This document shows, one piece after another, positions 44,261 to 55,496 of a stretch of DNA of 64,000 bases; the stretch's first letter is position 1; each line of letters opens with the position of its first letter. The stretch comes from Marasmius tenuissimus (lineage: Eukaryota; Basidiomycota; Agaricomycetes; Agaricales; Marasmiaceae): NCBI GenBank assembly GCA_029532415.1, contig JAQOTA010000053.1, positions 5,456,001 to 5,520,000 on the forward strand, in the 5' to 3' direction. The notes under the pieces were generated by a model that searched no databases, was not told the DNA's origin, and saw nothing but the letters and a program-made list of their open reading frames with translations. The translations under genes were made by a program, and so were the position numbers.

Positions 44261-47200
44261 CTACTTTCTCTTTGCCGCCATTCTCTTGATCTGCCTACGG
44301 TTCCAGATCGAGAAAAAGACCTTCGTATACAAAATCACCCGATTCTGCCTCATGTAGCTAACGGACTTCCTGATCCTTCCAAGCCCACTGTTTCTGCACT
44401 GAGCTGCGCTACTGTTCACTGCTCCCAAGTCCCCATCCACACCCATGTAGCTGGAGAGAAAGCACGCAGACCCACATTTGGAATGGCCAGCCTCATGGAA
44501 CTGATCAATCAAAAACTGAGTATTCTTGAAGAACTCTGGCTCCCGTACCATACAGTACGAGGCCAGTGCGCAAGCGAAATCGTAAACGACACGGTCGGGA
44601 GCCTTCTTCCACTGTGTGAGAAGTGTTGCGAACACATCATTTCTCCCTTCCGCCTTCGGGATGCAGTGAAATCCATAGCAAATGGTATGGGTGCACCAAG
44701 CGCACATGATCCCTCCGGTAAGCCGTTTCTGTCCATACTTGTTGTATAGCTTGCAGCATCCTGACTTCTTTGCATCCTTCATACTCTCTTCAGGATTGCC
44801 GTCACCTCTCAATCTCGGATATAGAGGTCGGTCCTGGATCTTCGGTAGACTGTAGTAACATCCCGTCGGTGAACCATCAGCATTCCCCTTCCCATACGAC
44901 TCACAAGCACGCACCAATTTCCAATCCTCCTCCTTGTTTACAGACTGAGGAAGCTCAATAGCATGATGACAGGTCAGGTGGCTAAAAATGTCTGTCGTTC
45001 TCCAGTACATCCATTGACACACTTGTATCAGATCCTCTGGATACTTCTGGTTGAACTTTAGCTCGGCCTCCAACACGTTATACAGCGCCGGTATATCCAC
45101 AAGCCTTGTGGCATTCTCCCAGTCGGGTTTGCATAGGAACCCACCCAATGCTGCGAGGCTCTTGACGCTTATCATCTGAGTGGCGTACTTGTCGGCTGCT
45201 ATCTGCAGCAAGGGTTTAGGAGTACTCAGACATGGGAGACGAACCTCACCTGCTCTAGTAGCACACCATAGCGCTGCTTGAGGGTGGGTTGGATCTTTGC
45301 CTTGGGACCAAGCACTCTCTCAAACAGAACTGCGACATCCAGTGCGATTTCTTGCAGTCGCTTTGCTAACACATCGAACCCCTCCTCTCTCGTATTATCC
45401 TCATCTCCTTCTTCGTCGTCTTCCTTACCTCCTCTATCCTTACCCTGGATCCATCGCTTCATTGGACGCCGTATCGAGACCTTGGAACCTTCCTGCACTA
45501 GTTGAGGCTTGACGGGATAAACCCGCTGCCTCTCGATTGCGGCTGGGCCTGTGAATGTTGGAGGCCGTAGGGAATCCTGAAGATGCTTCTTCCCGAATGC
45601 CAGCGTTACGCCATCAAAGATCACACAATTTGGCTCCTCGGCGCATCGCGGGCACGTCATATCCCTCGTAAAGTCTTGTATGCTGGCGTAGGCAAACCAA
45701 ACCGATCGAAACAAATCTTCCTTCACGAACTTCGAGCCTCTGGCCCGGTACACCCGCTCGATGGTTTCCACAAACGAAACAAATGGCGTTTCTGAGCTGG
45801 TGAACCGGCTGGTATACTCGTCAAGCAGTCCATGCGTAAACAATACGGAGTTGTTGTAGTTGAACAGCCCGATCGTCCGCGTTTCCGGGCCAATGAAACA
45901 ATGCTTCACATGTTGGCAGTTTGGACAAGGCGTGACTTCGATCTCCCTGGTAAGTTCTTCTACCAAAGTGTACACCTTGAATGTCTTGATTATCCTCTCA
46001 CCTAGTGGCTTCGAGTCTGTGAACCGAAGACCACACATAGATTGAGCTGGACCGTCCATTTCGATGGAGTCCGGGATATTGGCCGTTGCAGACGGCCGAA
46101 CATAATGCTTGATATCCGTGTCCAATTGAGCCCACTCAGGAGGGAGCACCGGAAGGAAGGAAGTGGCCACCTCCTTGTGCTGTACGTTGCTTCGACCATC
46201 GACTGTCGCACCGTGTGAGTGTCAAATCATGTAGGTCATCAGCTTCTTTATCCTCACCCAACATAAAGTCCTCTGCATTATCAGGATCCCCGATTCCTTG
46301 ATCATCAACTACCGATTCCCTTCCATACACCATATCCATGAAGTTCTCGGCCACGCTCTGGTGAGAACAGCTTCCTGCACATTTTGAACACTTCCAGGCC
46401 CCCACACCCGTGTCTGGTCCAACGTATGTCACAATGGCCCGACTCGAAATCTTGATTCGATCTGGGCATCCAATGGCAACCGAGAAACTGTTCACCCAGA
46501 AAGGCCTGCTTTCTGTCTCGCTGTGCAGTTCTCGCCAAAACCATACAACCCGTCTGTCTGCATAAATTGGAAGCATCATCTTGTGTCACAGGGTTGAATT
46601 CCCTGACCCAGATCTTAACTCACCTTGAAATATCATTTCCTCCTGCTCTTTATAGTGCTCCTCACGGAATTCGAGATAAGTTTGAGTGTGTACGCATTGG
46701 TTTAGAAGCGTTCCATTGGGACATGTGCATGCCATTCGAACTTCCTCTCCATTCCGACAAGCCTCAAGATGGAACCATTTCTCCTGAAAACGTTGAGGGG
46801 TGCGGACCTTGAATAGCGTTACAGACGTACCGTGGCCTCTTTTTTTGTGGCGCTCCAGCCCTGTACCACGTATAGATGGGTTCCAATTCTAATGAACACG
46901 GCTCTCTCTGCCTGGTACTCCTCAATATAGGCCTCTAGGTCATCTTCGTCGCCTGTTCTCCGGCCCTCGAGGTCCTCGAAGCCCTGTTGCTCATCCAGAG
47001 CAGTCATGAACTCAGACGGTGGCGTGGAAAACCCGTTCAGTGACCCTTGGTTGCTTTCCGCTGCATTTTCGTGCGTTGCTACATCACGTTCGGAAAGCCT
47101 TCGATGTTTTTGAACGCCTCTCGCACCATCATTTCCTTTCTTCTTCCTTCTTTCTCTCCTATTCTTCGAGGGACTGTGGGTTGATATGTATTTGCTCACA

Positions 47201-47424
47201 AAATCATCCTCACCCTCGCATTGTTGCCAACGGTGTTTACTGGACTTGCGGAGGTCTCCTTCTGGGAAAGTAAAGAGAAGATCCGGCACGTTTTGATTCT
47301 TCTTCACGGAGGGCCCACCCAGACTGCCATTATCCCACCAGTCCAGCTGTTCCAATGCCTTCCCCCATGTTCCTGACTTGGAATTGCCATCCAACCTATC
47401 GGAGCAATTTGCTGGGTGTTTCAT
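44261..47424 (-). CDS. KDZ-type transposase with cysteine clusters
   Basis: Exons read leftward: 47424-46831, 46783-46624, 46557-46313, 46179-45250 and 45202-44261; all five join in phase to 956 residues. A disordered basic/acidic N-terminus is followed by a SWIM-like Cys/His cluster (EKWFHLEACRNGEE, MACTCPNGTLLNQCVHT), a second cysteine cluster (WKCSKCAGSCSHQSVAENF), CPRCAEEPNCVIFDGVTLAF (first catalytic Asp region) and the KDZ core: GGIMCAWCTHTICYGFHCIP, EGRNDVFATLLTQW, VVYDFACALASYCMVREPEF, QFLIDQFHEAGHSKCG and AVNSSAAQCRNSGLGRIRKS. These are the Cys-cluster (CxC5/CxC6-like) KDZ proteins of basidiomycetes, thought to be cut-and-paste DNA transposases. The acidic exchanges expected of an RNase H-fold enzyme are present, and I saw no stop or frameshift, so it may be functional. 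The 133-nt fourth intron is the least certain junction. Confidence 0.88.
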
Positions 47425-47650
47425 TGAGGGTGTTGCTTACAAAACCATGGCATCGGTATCGGACGGTCAAGAGGACTCCGTGAATAATCAGGATACCATC
47501 GACATCCTGTAGCACAGTGATACCACTGCTCCTCCAGCTAACCCCACCCAACCGTATGGAACTCCGGAACCTTTCCGAAGAAGTATAAATTCGGTGCAAT
47601 TATTTTTTTCCATTGCAAACATCACCCACTCGTTGCCCACCTGTTCCTCC

Positions 47651-49261
47651 ATGACTACTTCTCCTACTCAACCCGTGCGCTCGTCCCCTCGTAAGCGCAC
47701 CCCTACATCTCGGCTTGAGGCTGCCAGAGAGGCGAACATGCAACAAGCAAAGAAGCAAAGGGGTCCTCGCCACTGCAAGCGCTGTCCTGGTCCACCCTTT
47801 CCCTTACAGAAAGATTGTACCGTGCATTCCGCCCGCGCTTTAGCGCGTGCACGGAACGCTGGTACGGATTCTGACTCTCAAGGCCCTCAGCCAGCCAGTC
47901 CAACGGTGTGTTTCGTATCGAACAGGTTCACTCCTTCATCTCAATCTCTTCGTTCAGATCCCCTCACCTTCACATCATCAAAGCTCACCAGGTACAGCCT
48001 GTTTTTCTGACCTCGAATGCCTTGCTCCGCATTTCATCGCTGTCAGATTTGACCGTGGACGAGCGGCCAATAACACCAATAGAGCCCAGGCCTGCTGTAG
48101 ACGCGTTGCCGCTGCATGAACACGATGGTAAGAGAGTTCTGAATACAATGAGTCGTTCATCTCGTGATCGCCGTTGGTTTACAGGACTCGCCCCTCGTTA
48201 TGGTTCTTTGACACCAGATGGAGACCAGCCCTTTGCACTTGCACCAATCCACCCTCAGCATGCACGCTACCAGTGAGTTTCACTCTCACCAATTGTGCAT
48301 CCTCCCAATCCAACGGATAGGCGCACAGTACTGGAGGCGTTGCACGCCCAAATGGCTATGTCGCAGGGTATGACGTGTATTTCCTTTTGCTCTCTGCTCT
48401 GTTATTTATGATGTCTCCGATAACCAGCTAGTCCGTTGCCAAGTCACCCACTGACCGAGGATCAAGCCGCCAATGGTGAACACGCACCGTTGCCACCATC
48501 GTCGCCATCCCCGCATGCTTCAAGCCCAAGCTTGAGCCGCAGCTCAAGCCCGAGCCCGCAAGCCATTTCAAAAAGGTCTCACATATCTCGTACATACAAA
48601 AATGGCAAGCGTCTCCGTCCTACGCGAGCCAACCCACATTACGGCCTGCTGGTCGCGAAGAAGGGAGACAAGGACTACTGTAAGCGACTCATCTGAAGTG
48701 TCTTTGACCACACTGACCCATGTCTTCCAGCAATTGTGAGGTCGGGACGACTGTTCGGCCCAATGACAGAAGGCAAAGTCACCCAGCATTTTGTTGAGTG
48801 TATGGACTGTATACTGATCTTGGTAAGTCTCGATTCTGATCCATTGAGCCCGATTTCCTCAATTCAGTGGATCACTTTAGTGCGAATGTGTCCACGATGA
48901 GACTGGTTGTTGGCTTCAGGTCTCAGCTGGTCACCCAAACTCTCGCGGCGAGCATATACACTGGGAGTCACCTTCTTTCGAAGGAGACACGCCCGATATG
49001 GTGTTTGAAAGATTGAACGCGCTCATGAAAACAATTTACTCGACATTGAAGACAGCATGCCGCCAAGATATCGCTAGTGTGGAGTTTCAGGCCGCCCAAT
49101 GCCTTCGTCAACGAGACGAGGCGAACCAGCGCGTCAAGGAGCAGCAGAACATTCTCAGTCAGCTGGCTCTCTATCTCACGACCCAGGGCACGAGCATTGA
49201 GCAGATATGGGGGAACGGGAGCCAGGGTGGTTCAACTATGCCCACTTCTGGTGGTCGGTAG
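47651..49261 (+). CDS. unknown protein encoded beside the KDZ gene
   Basis: Seven exons join in phase: 47651-47905, 47992-48127, 48185-48272, 48321-48367, 48428-48679, 48731-48822 and 48881-49261, giving 416 residues. The N-terminus is basic with a short CKRC motif; the middle is Ser/Pro-rich (SPSPHASSPSLSRSSSPSPQ). Then comes a compact part (LFGPMTEGKVTQHFVECMDC, CECVHDETGCWLQVSAG) and a C-terminal coiled-coil-like helix (AQCLRQRDEANQRVKEQQNI). I recognise no family. It is divergent from the KDZ transposase, with about 225 bp between the two starts, so the two may share a promoter region and belong to the same element. Confidence 0.7.
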
Positions 49262-49644
49262 GCTGCTCAATTTGCGTAACGTTTATACCTCATGAAATCT
49301 TCAAAAAATGTAATTTGTTTACGAGTCCATATTTGACCTGCAATTTTTTGCAATCAATATCATAATCAATCAAATGAAACCTGCCCCCCTGCCCCCCCCC
49401 CCCAAAAAATGACGCCTTTTGACGGCTTTGTGGGCCCTTCGCAACTCAAAATGGTTCGGGACCCTGTTCTGAGCAAGTTCTTCATCGAATACAGCAGCAG
49501 CCCCATCGGGAAGTGGCTCCGTCCACTAGTTGGTGCTCACATGGTCCTTCAGATTATTGAAAGAGAAATTCCAAAAGAGCATAACCATACAAAGGTGATA
49601 TGTTTGGCCAGCTACGCGTCGTAATATATATCATCCAACAACAT
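49262..49644. other. intergenic with poly-C tract
   Basis: Holds C-runs near 49385-49402. The plus-strand frame 49409-49624 reads moderately protein-like but has no splice context or counterpart; I leave it uncalled. Confidence 0.35.
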
Positions 49645-50250
49645 TCAGATATATGTGAATTCTCCCTCGGGCAGATTACGAAACACAGAAGCAACCAGGA
49701 CACAGAAGTTCTCTACGCTCGTAGCGGCATTGTAAAGCCCGATGAGTATCCCCACATTTTCCTGTGGGTATCCGTACAACGTGAAGTACTGACGGGCTTG
49801 ATGGCTAATTGAAGATACCAACTCTACATTCTCACCCCTCGATGGAATGGGTGGAGGGGCATCGACATCAGTCGTTGAGCCTGGCGACGAAGATGTGAAT
49901 TTCAGTCGAGTCCGTAGAAATGGCTTCAACAACGCACCATTACTACTCACAGACGACGTCTTCTGTACCACAGCGTTAGACCCAGTCTGTTTTGGGGTCC
50001 GAGGAGCTTGTGCTGCATGAAGGGGAGAATGAATCAGCGATGGGGAGACCGCGGTTCCTATACGTGTGGTCATTCTCTTTGGGGTTGTCGGTGGCACTTC
50101 ATGACGGTTCGTGGCCGGAGAGACGGAAGTTGGAGTTACAGTAGCGGAACGTGTGCTGGTACAGGGAAGAACGGGAGGAGGAAATTGGCTTGCAGGCAAA
50201 AACTCTTGTCCAAGAAGGTCGATCTGGTGATTTTTGCCCTGCGTGATCAT
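49645..50250 (-). CDS. unknown Pro/Ser/Thr-rich protein
   Basis: An uninterrupted minus-strand frame of 201 residues starting MITQGKNHQIDLLGQEFLPA. The first 140 residues are disordered (PTSVSPATNRHEVPPTTPKR). The last 55 are ordered and helical (ARQYFTLYGYPQENVGILIG, VENFCVLVASVFRNLPEG). No domain recognised. It is transcribed in the same direction as the gene at 51157-51594, so the two could be parts of one transcript across the purine-rich spacer. Confidence 0.45.
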   Translation of the reverse strand: MITQGKNHQIDLLGQEFLPASQFPPPVLPCTSTRSATVTPTSVSPATNRHEVPPTTPKRMTTRIGTAVSPSLIHSPLHAAQAPRTPKQTGSNAVVQKTSSVSSNGALLKPFLRTRLKFTSSSPGSTTDVDAPPPIPSRGENVELVSSISHQARQYFTLYGYPQENVGILIGLYNAATSVENFCVLVASVFRNLPEGEFTYI

Positions 50251-50439
50251 CCCAAAGAACGCCCCAGCAAAAGAGGAGTACTGTTGGGATCGTGCGGATC
50301 GGATAGGGATAAGATAAGATATGGGATTTTATATGCTGTCGGATAGATGGATAGGAAAGAGATAAGATGAAGGAGTGTGGGAGCAACAGATCTAGAGCAG
50401 ACAGTAGCTGAAGGTTTCGCCAACAGCACCATGAACTGA

Positions 50440-51000
50440 GCTGTCCTTCTACTAGACTAAGAGGACAAGTTGCGAGAGAGAAGGAAAGACATTAGAGTCA
50501 TGATGGGAAAGTATCCAGGTGAATCCTGGTTGATTCTGGTGATTTCGAGTCTAAAGATACAGGATAGAAGTATAGAGCTTATATAGGGTTATAGTAAATG
50601 AATGAATCATAAGTGAGTCAAGTGCGGGAAAGGTTGATGTATCATATGGAAGTCAAACACGGAAGGAATGGTACCGGAAGGGAAATGAACCGGAAATGAA
50701 TATGTGCGTGATGGAATGAAGATATGAATAGAATAAGTGAGCGTGGGAATATCTCGGAAGTCGGAGATAAGTAAGTCAGAATAAGTCAGAATGAAGAATG
50801 GAAGTGGTCCCGGAAGCGGAGGCGGAAGTGGCGCAGGTTCCAGGGATGGACTTGGTGCGAGAGACTGAAGTGCGGAAGTGAAGGTTGAGTGCCGAGGATG
50901 GAATAGTGTTGGAATGGACTAGAATAATAGCCCGGAAGTACCCGGAATGGGTCTGGAAGTGATGTGACTAGCCAAGCGTGATGTGACCAGGTGAGATAGA
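50440..51000 (+). repeat. purine-rich low-complexity tract
   Basis: Roughly 550 bp with a strong purine bias on the plus strand, built from many loosely repeated GGAAGTG, CGGAAGTG, GGAATGAA and AATAAGT words. No coding frame with normal composition on either strand. Such tracts can form triplex or other unusual structures, but nothing specific is shown. Confidence 0.6.
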
Positions 51001-51156
51001 CCAGGGTAAGGTGCATGGATGTAACAAGTACATATAGACCCGTGGGGCGCTGAGACGCGCTGTGGATGCATCCCAGGTGCTTTGAGCGGCGTCACTAAAG
51101 AGGGTGGTGCCTACAGCGTCAATGGATGTGGCGATAACCAGAAAGATTTAACTCAC

Positions 51157-51594
51157 TGATCGTAAAGCACCGCGGTGTCCTTTGCAATCAAAAACGCCCA
51201 GAAAGTACCAGTGCCATGTGTCTCCATGATCTCGCAAGCTTCCTGGAAGCTATCCAAAAATTGAAAACAGTTCATCAGCACATCCCTGTCTGAAATGGTT
51301 TTCAGCTCGTTGACAAGCAGCTGCAGAAGCTTCGAGATCTGGTGTGCTGCTGTTCTGGGGACTTGAATGACAACGGGAAGCCAATGAATCCCTCCACCTC
51401 CGCCCCCAGGAACAAAAGGACTGGAAAAGAGTCATCAGGCACGCTCTTGATACAACATAGTGGACATACCATTGCGGATAGATGCCTGGAGAATAGCGGG
51501 TTGCGGTCGGAGTTTGAACCTTCGGAACGAATGGATCAGCGTCGTCGGGCCAAAGAAATATGTAGCAGAATTCATGGGAGGAGCTTTGAGCCAT
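51157..51594 (-). CDS. unknown protein, at least two exons
   Basis: Exon 51594-51470 (starting at MAQSSSHEFCYIFLWPDDAD) and exon 51420-51157 join in phase. The second reads IHWLPVVIQVPRTAAHQISK, LLQLLVNELKTISDRDVLMN, then CEIMETHGTGTFWAFLIAKD, clearly a folded helical protein. A further 3' exon is likely (donor after 51157; a candidate begins near 51103). The start codon is a choice: an in-frame ATG at 51678 lies further upstream. Family unknown. The plus-strand frame 51460-51768 is its shadow. Confidence 0.55.
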
Positions 51595-52104
51595 TGGGAC
51601 AACGAGGTAGAAGAAGGAAACCAAAGTTTTGCTTTTGTTCGAATACCACACAAGTACCACACAAGTGCTGACCGGCATTTGATTTGGTCATATGACCGCG
51701 TTGATTGTCCCCACGGTCTAGGCCCTGTTGGCGTTGCCCCGTTTCCTCTTTCCACCACCAACGTTTGAGATTATAGGTGTGTAAACACTTTTATTTTTGC
51801 ACTCTCTATAGGTTTATATCTCTGTAAATACTGATCAAAGGCTCAGAGCGTTGCACCAACCTGACCCAAAGCGATACTCGAGCCCAGGAATTGGCAGGTG
51901 GTCCGGTTGCATGCAATCTTTCTGATGTCCTCCAGAGTCCAGGGCCGAAATTTCATATTCTCTTCCCCACTTGTTGTCCATCTTATACCTTTCTATACCT
52001 GACCGTCACCTTTGCAGATACAGATCATGGAAAAACTTGCACCCGGTTCAATAACACCATATCTCATCCCTAACTTCAATCTTTCTTCCCTACTCATCCA
52101 CGCC

Positions 52105-53534
52105 ATGAAACGCAACGGCGACGAAGAGCCACAGTCGGACATTTCTTCTGTCCTCAGCAGTCCACCGCCATCTCCCAATCCTTGCGTGGTTTCACCAACC
52201 CACGATGACGCCGACGTGCCGCATATGGATCTTGATCTTGGTGATGGCTCCAAGCTGAAGACCGGACCCAAGGCACGCAGCAAGAAGAACTGAAAACAAA
52301 AGAGACAGCAGGAGAAGGAGGAGCAGGGCGCCGAGGGATACCATGTGCCACCTCCCTTGAGAAAGAAGCACGTCGGCAATGCCAAGTCGCAAGCCAGGAA
52401 AGTGGACGTTAATCTTGAAGAAATACGTGTATCAGAGAACGGCTTTACGGGCCACCACGCACAATACAGAACCAAGAAGCAATACACCCTTGAGGAGATG
52501 GTTGGCCCCGAATCGAAGTTCAAGTTTGACTTGATCAAATGGGATGGAACGTGAGTCTCTGTTTGATGGATTCACGTTATTGTCGTTCCTGGAAATCTGT
52601 TCTTATCAATAGTACGACAATCCCGTTTATTGACGAGGAAGATCGCGTCGTGTTGATGTGTGTAGGCTACCCGAACAACAGACTTTGGATGTCAGTCCCA
52701 CAGCGATTGGCCGTGAATGTTGAACAAAGTCGAAAGAAAGTTTGGTTCAAGAAGAAGAACCGTCGCGGCCCTTTCGGTGCTCTTCAGTCTGGCGTTTCGT
52801 TTGGAATGGGGATGAAGGCACGTGTAATCTCTTTACACCATGGGTATCCACTGGCTAAACGTTTTTTGATTCCCTTTGATCCCCAGAAACCAGCCGTTCA
52901 CCGCCAAAGCTCCATCGCCAATCATCAAGCCATACAATCTCTTCTCAAAGACAGTGACCTCATTTGCATTGCATCCTTGCAATCTAGCCACTTTGAGACA
53001 TGGTCCCCAACCCTTTATGGCTCCTACGCACAGAACAAGCGCGACCTTGTCGCCCATGATGCAAGCCTGCTCTGAAATTTCTCAAGCAGCATATTTGCTG
53101 CCATCACAATCAATTTTGGGCCTCACACTGTCTCGATCGATCATACAGACTACCACAACCGTTGTGATGGTTTCTGCGCGATCACTCCACTCTCACCCCC
53201 AACGGGGGGCTATGACTATTGTTGTGGGGGACATTTGATTGTCTGGGACTTGAAGATCGTCATCGAATTCCCACCCGGCACAACGATTCTGCTTCCTTCA
53301 GCCATCTTCCGCCATTCGAACGTGGCGATTGGGAAGAGCGAGAAGCGGTACTCAATCACCCAATACAGTGCAGGCTCTCTGTTCCGGTGGGTGGAGCACG
53401 GCTTCCAGCTCGAGGATTCGTTCTATGACTCCCTTACTCCCGACGAGTTGGAGCTGGAACGAAGGAAAGACGATGGTCGATGGGAACAGGCACTGAACAA
53501 CTTCTTGAAGCTCTCAAAGCTCTTGAAGCTCTAG
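52105..53534 (+). pseudogene. 2OG-Fe(II) dioxygenase (TET/JBP-like), two in-frame TGA codons
   Basis: Exons 52105-52550 and 52613-53534 join in phase to one frame broken only by TGA at 52291-52293 and TGA at 53073-53075. The catalytic core is well preserved downstream of the second stop: DHTDYHNRCDGFCAITPL (HxD iron ligands near 53140), GGHLIVWDLKIVIEFPPG, ILLPSAIFRHSNVAI (second His), then RYSITQYSAGSLFRWVEHGF with the expected Arg. This is the basidiomycete 2OG group that accompanies KDZ transposons. Trp would fit at both TGA sites from the surrounding family pattern, consistent with G-to-A change. The acidic/Lys-rich N-terminus (KLKTGPKARSKKN) may direct it to the nucleus. The start may instead be the ATG at 52027. 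Confidence 0.8.
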
Positions 53535-53756
53535 ACTCTCAGGGAACTTCGTAGTTTCTTGTAAACATTCCTTGTAGTTCATAAATTTACCATCATGGCC
53601 CCATCTTCCTGCTTGTTATCAGTTCGAATTTTTTGTTCTTTCATGTTTTGATATATCTGTTGTGGGGCTGGGATTTCTTGCTCGCGTCGACGTAGAAGTA
53701 CAAAGATGTAGAACAAACTTACAGGAAGGAACGTTGACTTAAGCGCCACTTGAAAG

Positions 53757-54839
53757 TTGAGGCCACATGGAATAAGATCGGTGAGTGGAGGTGATACTCC
53801 CTCACCATCATCCTCAGAGCACTCGCTTCCTACTGTTTCCAGCGTCCAAGCGTCACCCGTCCTGTCCAATCGTTTTCTTGCTCTTGACTTACCTCCCTCC
53901 AGTCCTCCCTCCGATTTCTACACAAATCCTTACTACGATTACGGCAGCCACAAAAAGGAGAGATACTCGAAGGTTTTCTCTACGAGAAAAACGGATATCG
54001 TGGGCACGGAAACAGAGACAGTTCATGGGAGAACTGAGGAAATCGATGATAGAGTAGATTTATTCGAGAGGGTCAAAGTGGCAGAAGTATCGAGCGTGGG
54101 GGGGAAGGAGCCCAATACAGGTTTGCGGAGAAACGACGAGGCGCAGCGAGGGCAACTGGGTGGGTACGAACTACATCCCTAGGTCGGCTGCTTGACTGAT
54201 GTTGTCTCTACAGAGGATGCTGCATGCATAAAGGAACTCGAGCATGGCCGCAAGAATTCGAAGGCATACTACTGGAGGCATGTCGACGAACGAAGGCGAA
54301 AAGCTAATGCACAAAAGCAGCGGTGAGTTGCAAGCATACTTTCGATGTGATCTTGATCATTCATGCACGGTATAGCTTTTGCGACTCTCTCGAAGGCCTT
54401 CCACCTGCTCTCCGAAAGCAAAAGGTAGAGGACGCTCGTGCAAAACAACGAGAGTATGCTCGTTGCAGTAGGGAGCGAAAGGCCGCAATGCAACAAACCA
54501 GTGCTTCTACTCCCTCTCCCACCAAATCCACCACCAAACCCTCCACTCCTTCGCGGATCAAGTCCTCAAAAGCAGGGCCCGGCGAAAGGGCTGAGAAGAC
54601 ATCAGTGACTCCCAAGTCTTCGGGAGGATCTTCCCTCAAGGCCACCCCGAAGCAAAACCTCATCGAGACTGAGCGCCAGAGGAAGAAGCATCAGACAAAA
54701 CAACGGTGAGCTGAAGTAGATTTTAGTTTCGACGGCAATTAACTTCTCAACTGACAGGAAGCCGCAAAGCAAGCAGGCTGATCCACCTCAAATACCCAGC
54801 ACTAAACCACCGCGCATAGTTCTCCCTTGGTGGGTTTAA
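53757..54839 (+). CDS. unknown basic, disordered protein
   Basis: Exon up to 54159, exon 54214-54320, and exons onward join in phase and end with TAA at 54837-54839. Ordered pieces are KELEHGRKNSKAYYWRHVDE and LEGLPPALRKQKVEDARAKQ; the rest is Ser/Thr/Lys-rich (TPSPTKSTTKPSTPSRIKSS). The R/K-rich helices suggest nucleic-acid binding but no domain is recognised. No in-frame ATG was found at the beginning, so the 5' end is incomplete in my model or lies in an unseen upstream exon. Confidence 0.5.
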
Positions 54840-55496
54840 TCGAATCGATTTTCTCCATCGAATATGTACAATGGTTCTGTACTATAGCGCTCTGTAATGT
54901 CGAAGTAAGAACGTACCCAATAGAGCATATGAAGACAGAACTTACCTGAGCCTCTGAAGAACCGTTGACCCAGGTCGACCCTCAGTCGTTGACCTTCATG
55001 GATCTGCTTCTGATCGGTCCAAGATCAGACCCTGAACAAAAGGGATCAAAATCGCCTCTTTCATCGGATCTCTTGCTGGTCCGAATCAACGGTATCGGCG
55101 GATTGATGAGCTCACCACCCTGCAGGTCAAGGTGGGAGTCGATTGGGGGGGAGGGGAAGAGGGGGGGAGCTGGGACGAGGTTGTAATGGATAGGGACAGA
55201 TGTGCCGTCCGACTTGAGAGGACACCGTTGAAGGCAAAGAAGTCCAAGAGGCACACGCCAACGCTAGAAGACCTGCACGTTTACAGACCTGAGACGGAAA
55301 GCCGTTGTCGCGGCAGGGCCAAAACATGAAAATCAAAAACAAATTCGAAAAATAAAGGAGTAAAATATGGACTTGTACCCCGTGGATACGCGCCCCCCCC
55401 CCCCCCCCCCCCTCTTTGCTGATTAAACTTATATACCACTCAGGTAGTCTGGGACTCATATACCACCCAGGTAGTCTTTTACCACAACCGTTGCCA
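54840..55496. repeat. intergenic with C20 tract and direct repeats
   Basis: No gene supported. Near 55391-55411 there is an uninterrupted run of about 20 C. Directly after it, TATACCACTCAGGTAGTCT-like and TATACCACCCAGGTAGTCT-like words repeat 26 bp apart (about 55431 and 55457). The following ~20 bp lead into the next start codon. Confidence 0.6.

Noticed and set aside
44225..44749. Plus-strand open frame of 174 codons
   Set aside because: It lies antisense to the conserved KDZ core (44261-45202), which explains its openness.
49409..49624. Plus-strand frame starting MTPFDGFVGPSQLK
   Set aside because: Short, directly after a poly-C run, with no partner exon; cannot be supported either way.
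51460..51768. Plus-strand frame of 102 codons that reads moderately like protein
   Set aside because: The minus strand at the same place carries spliced exons that join in phase with better protein character.
52291..53075. TGA codons as selenocysteine or programmed readthrough
   Set aside because: These fungi lack selenocysteine incorporation, no recoding structure is seen, and other genes nearby have similar isolated stops.
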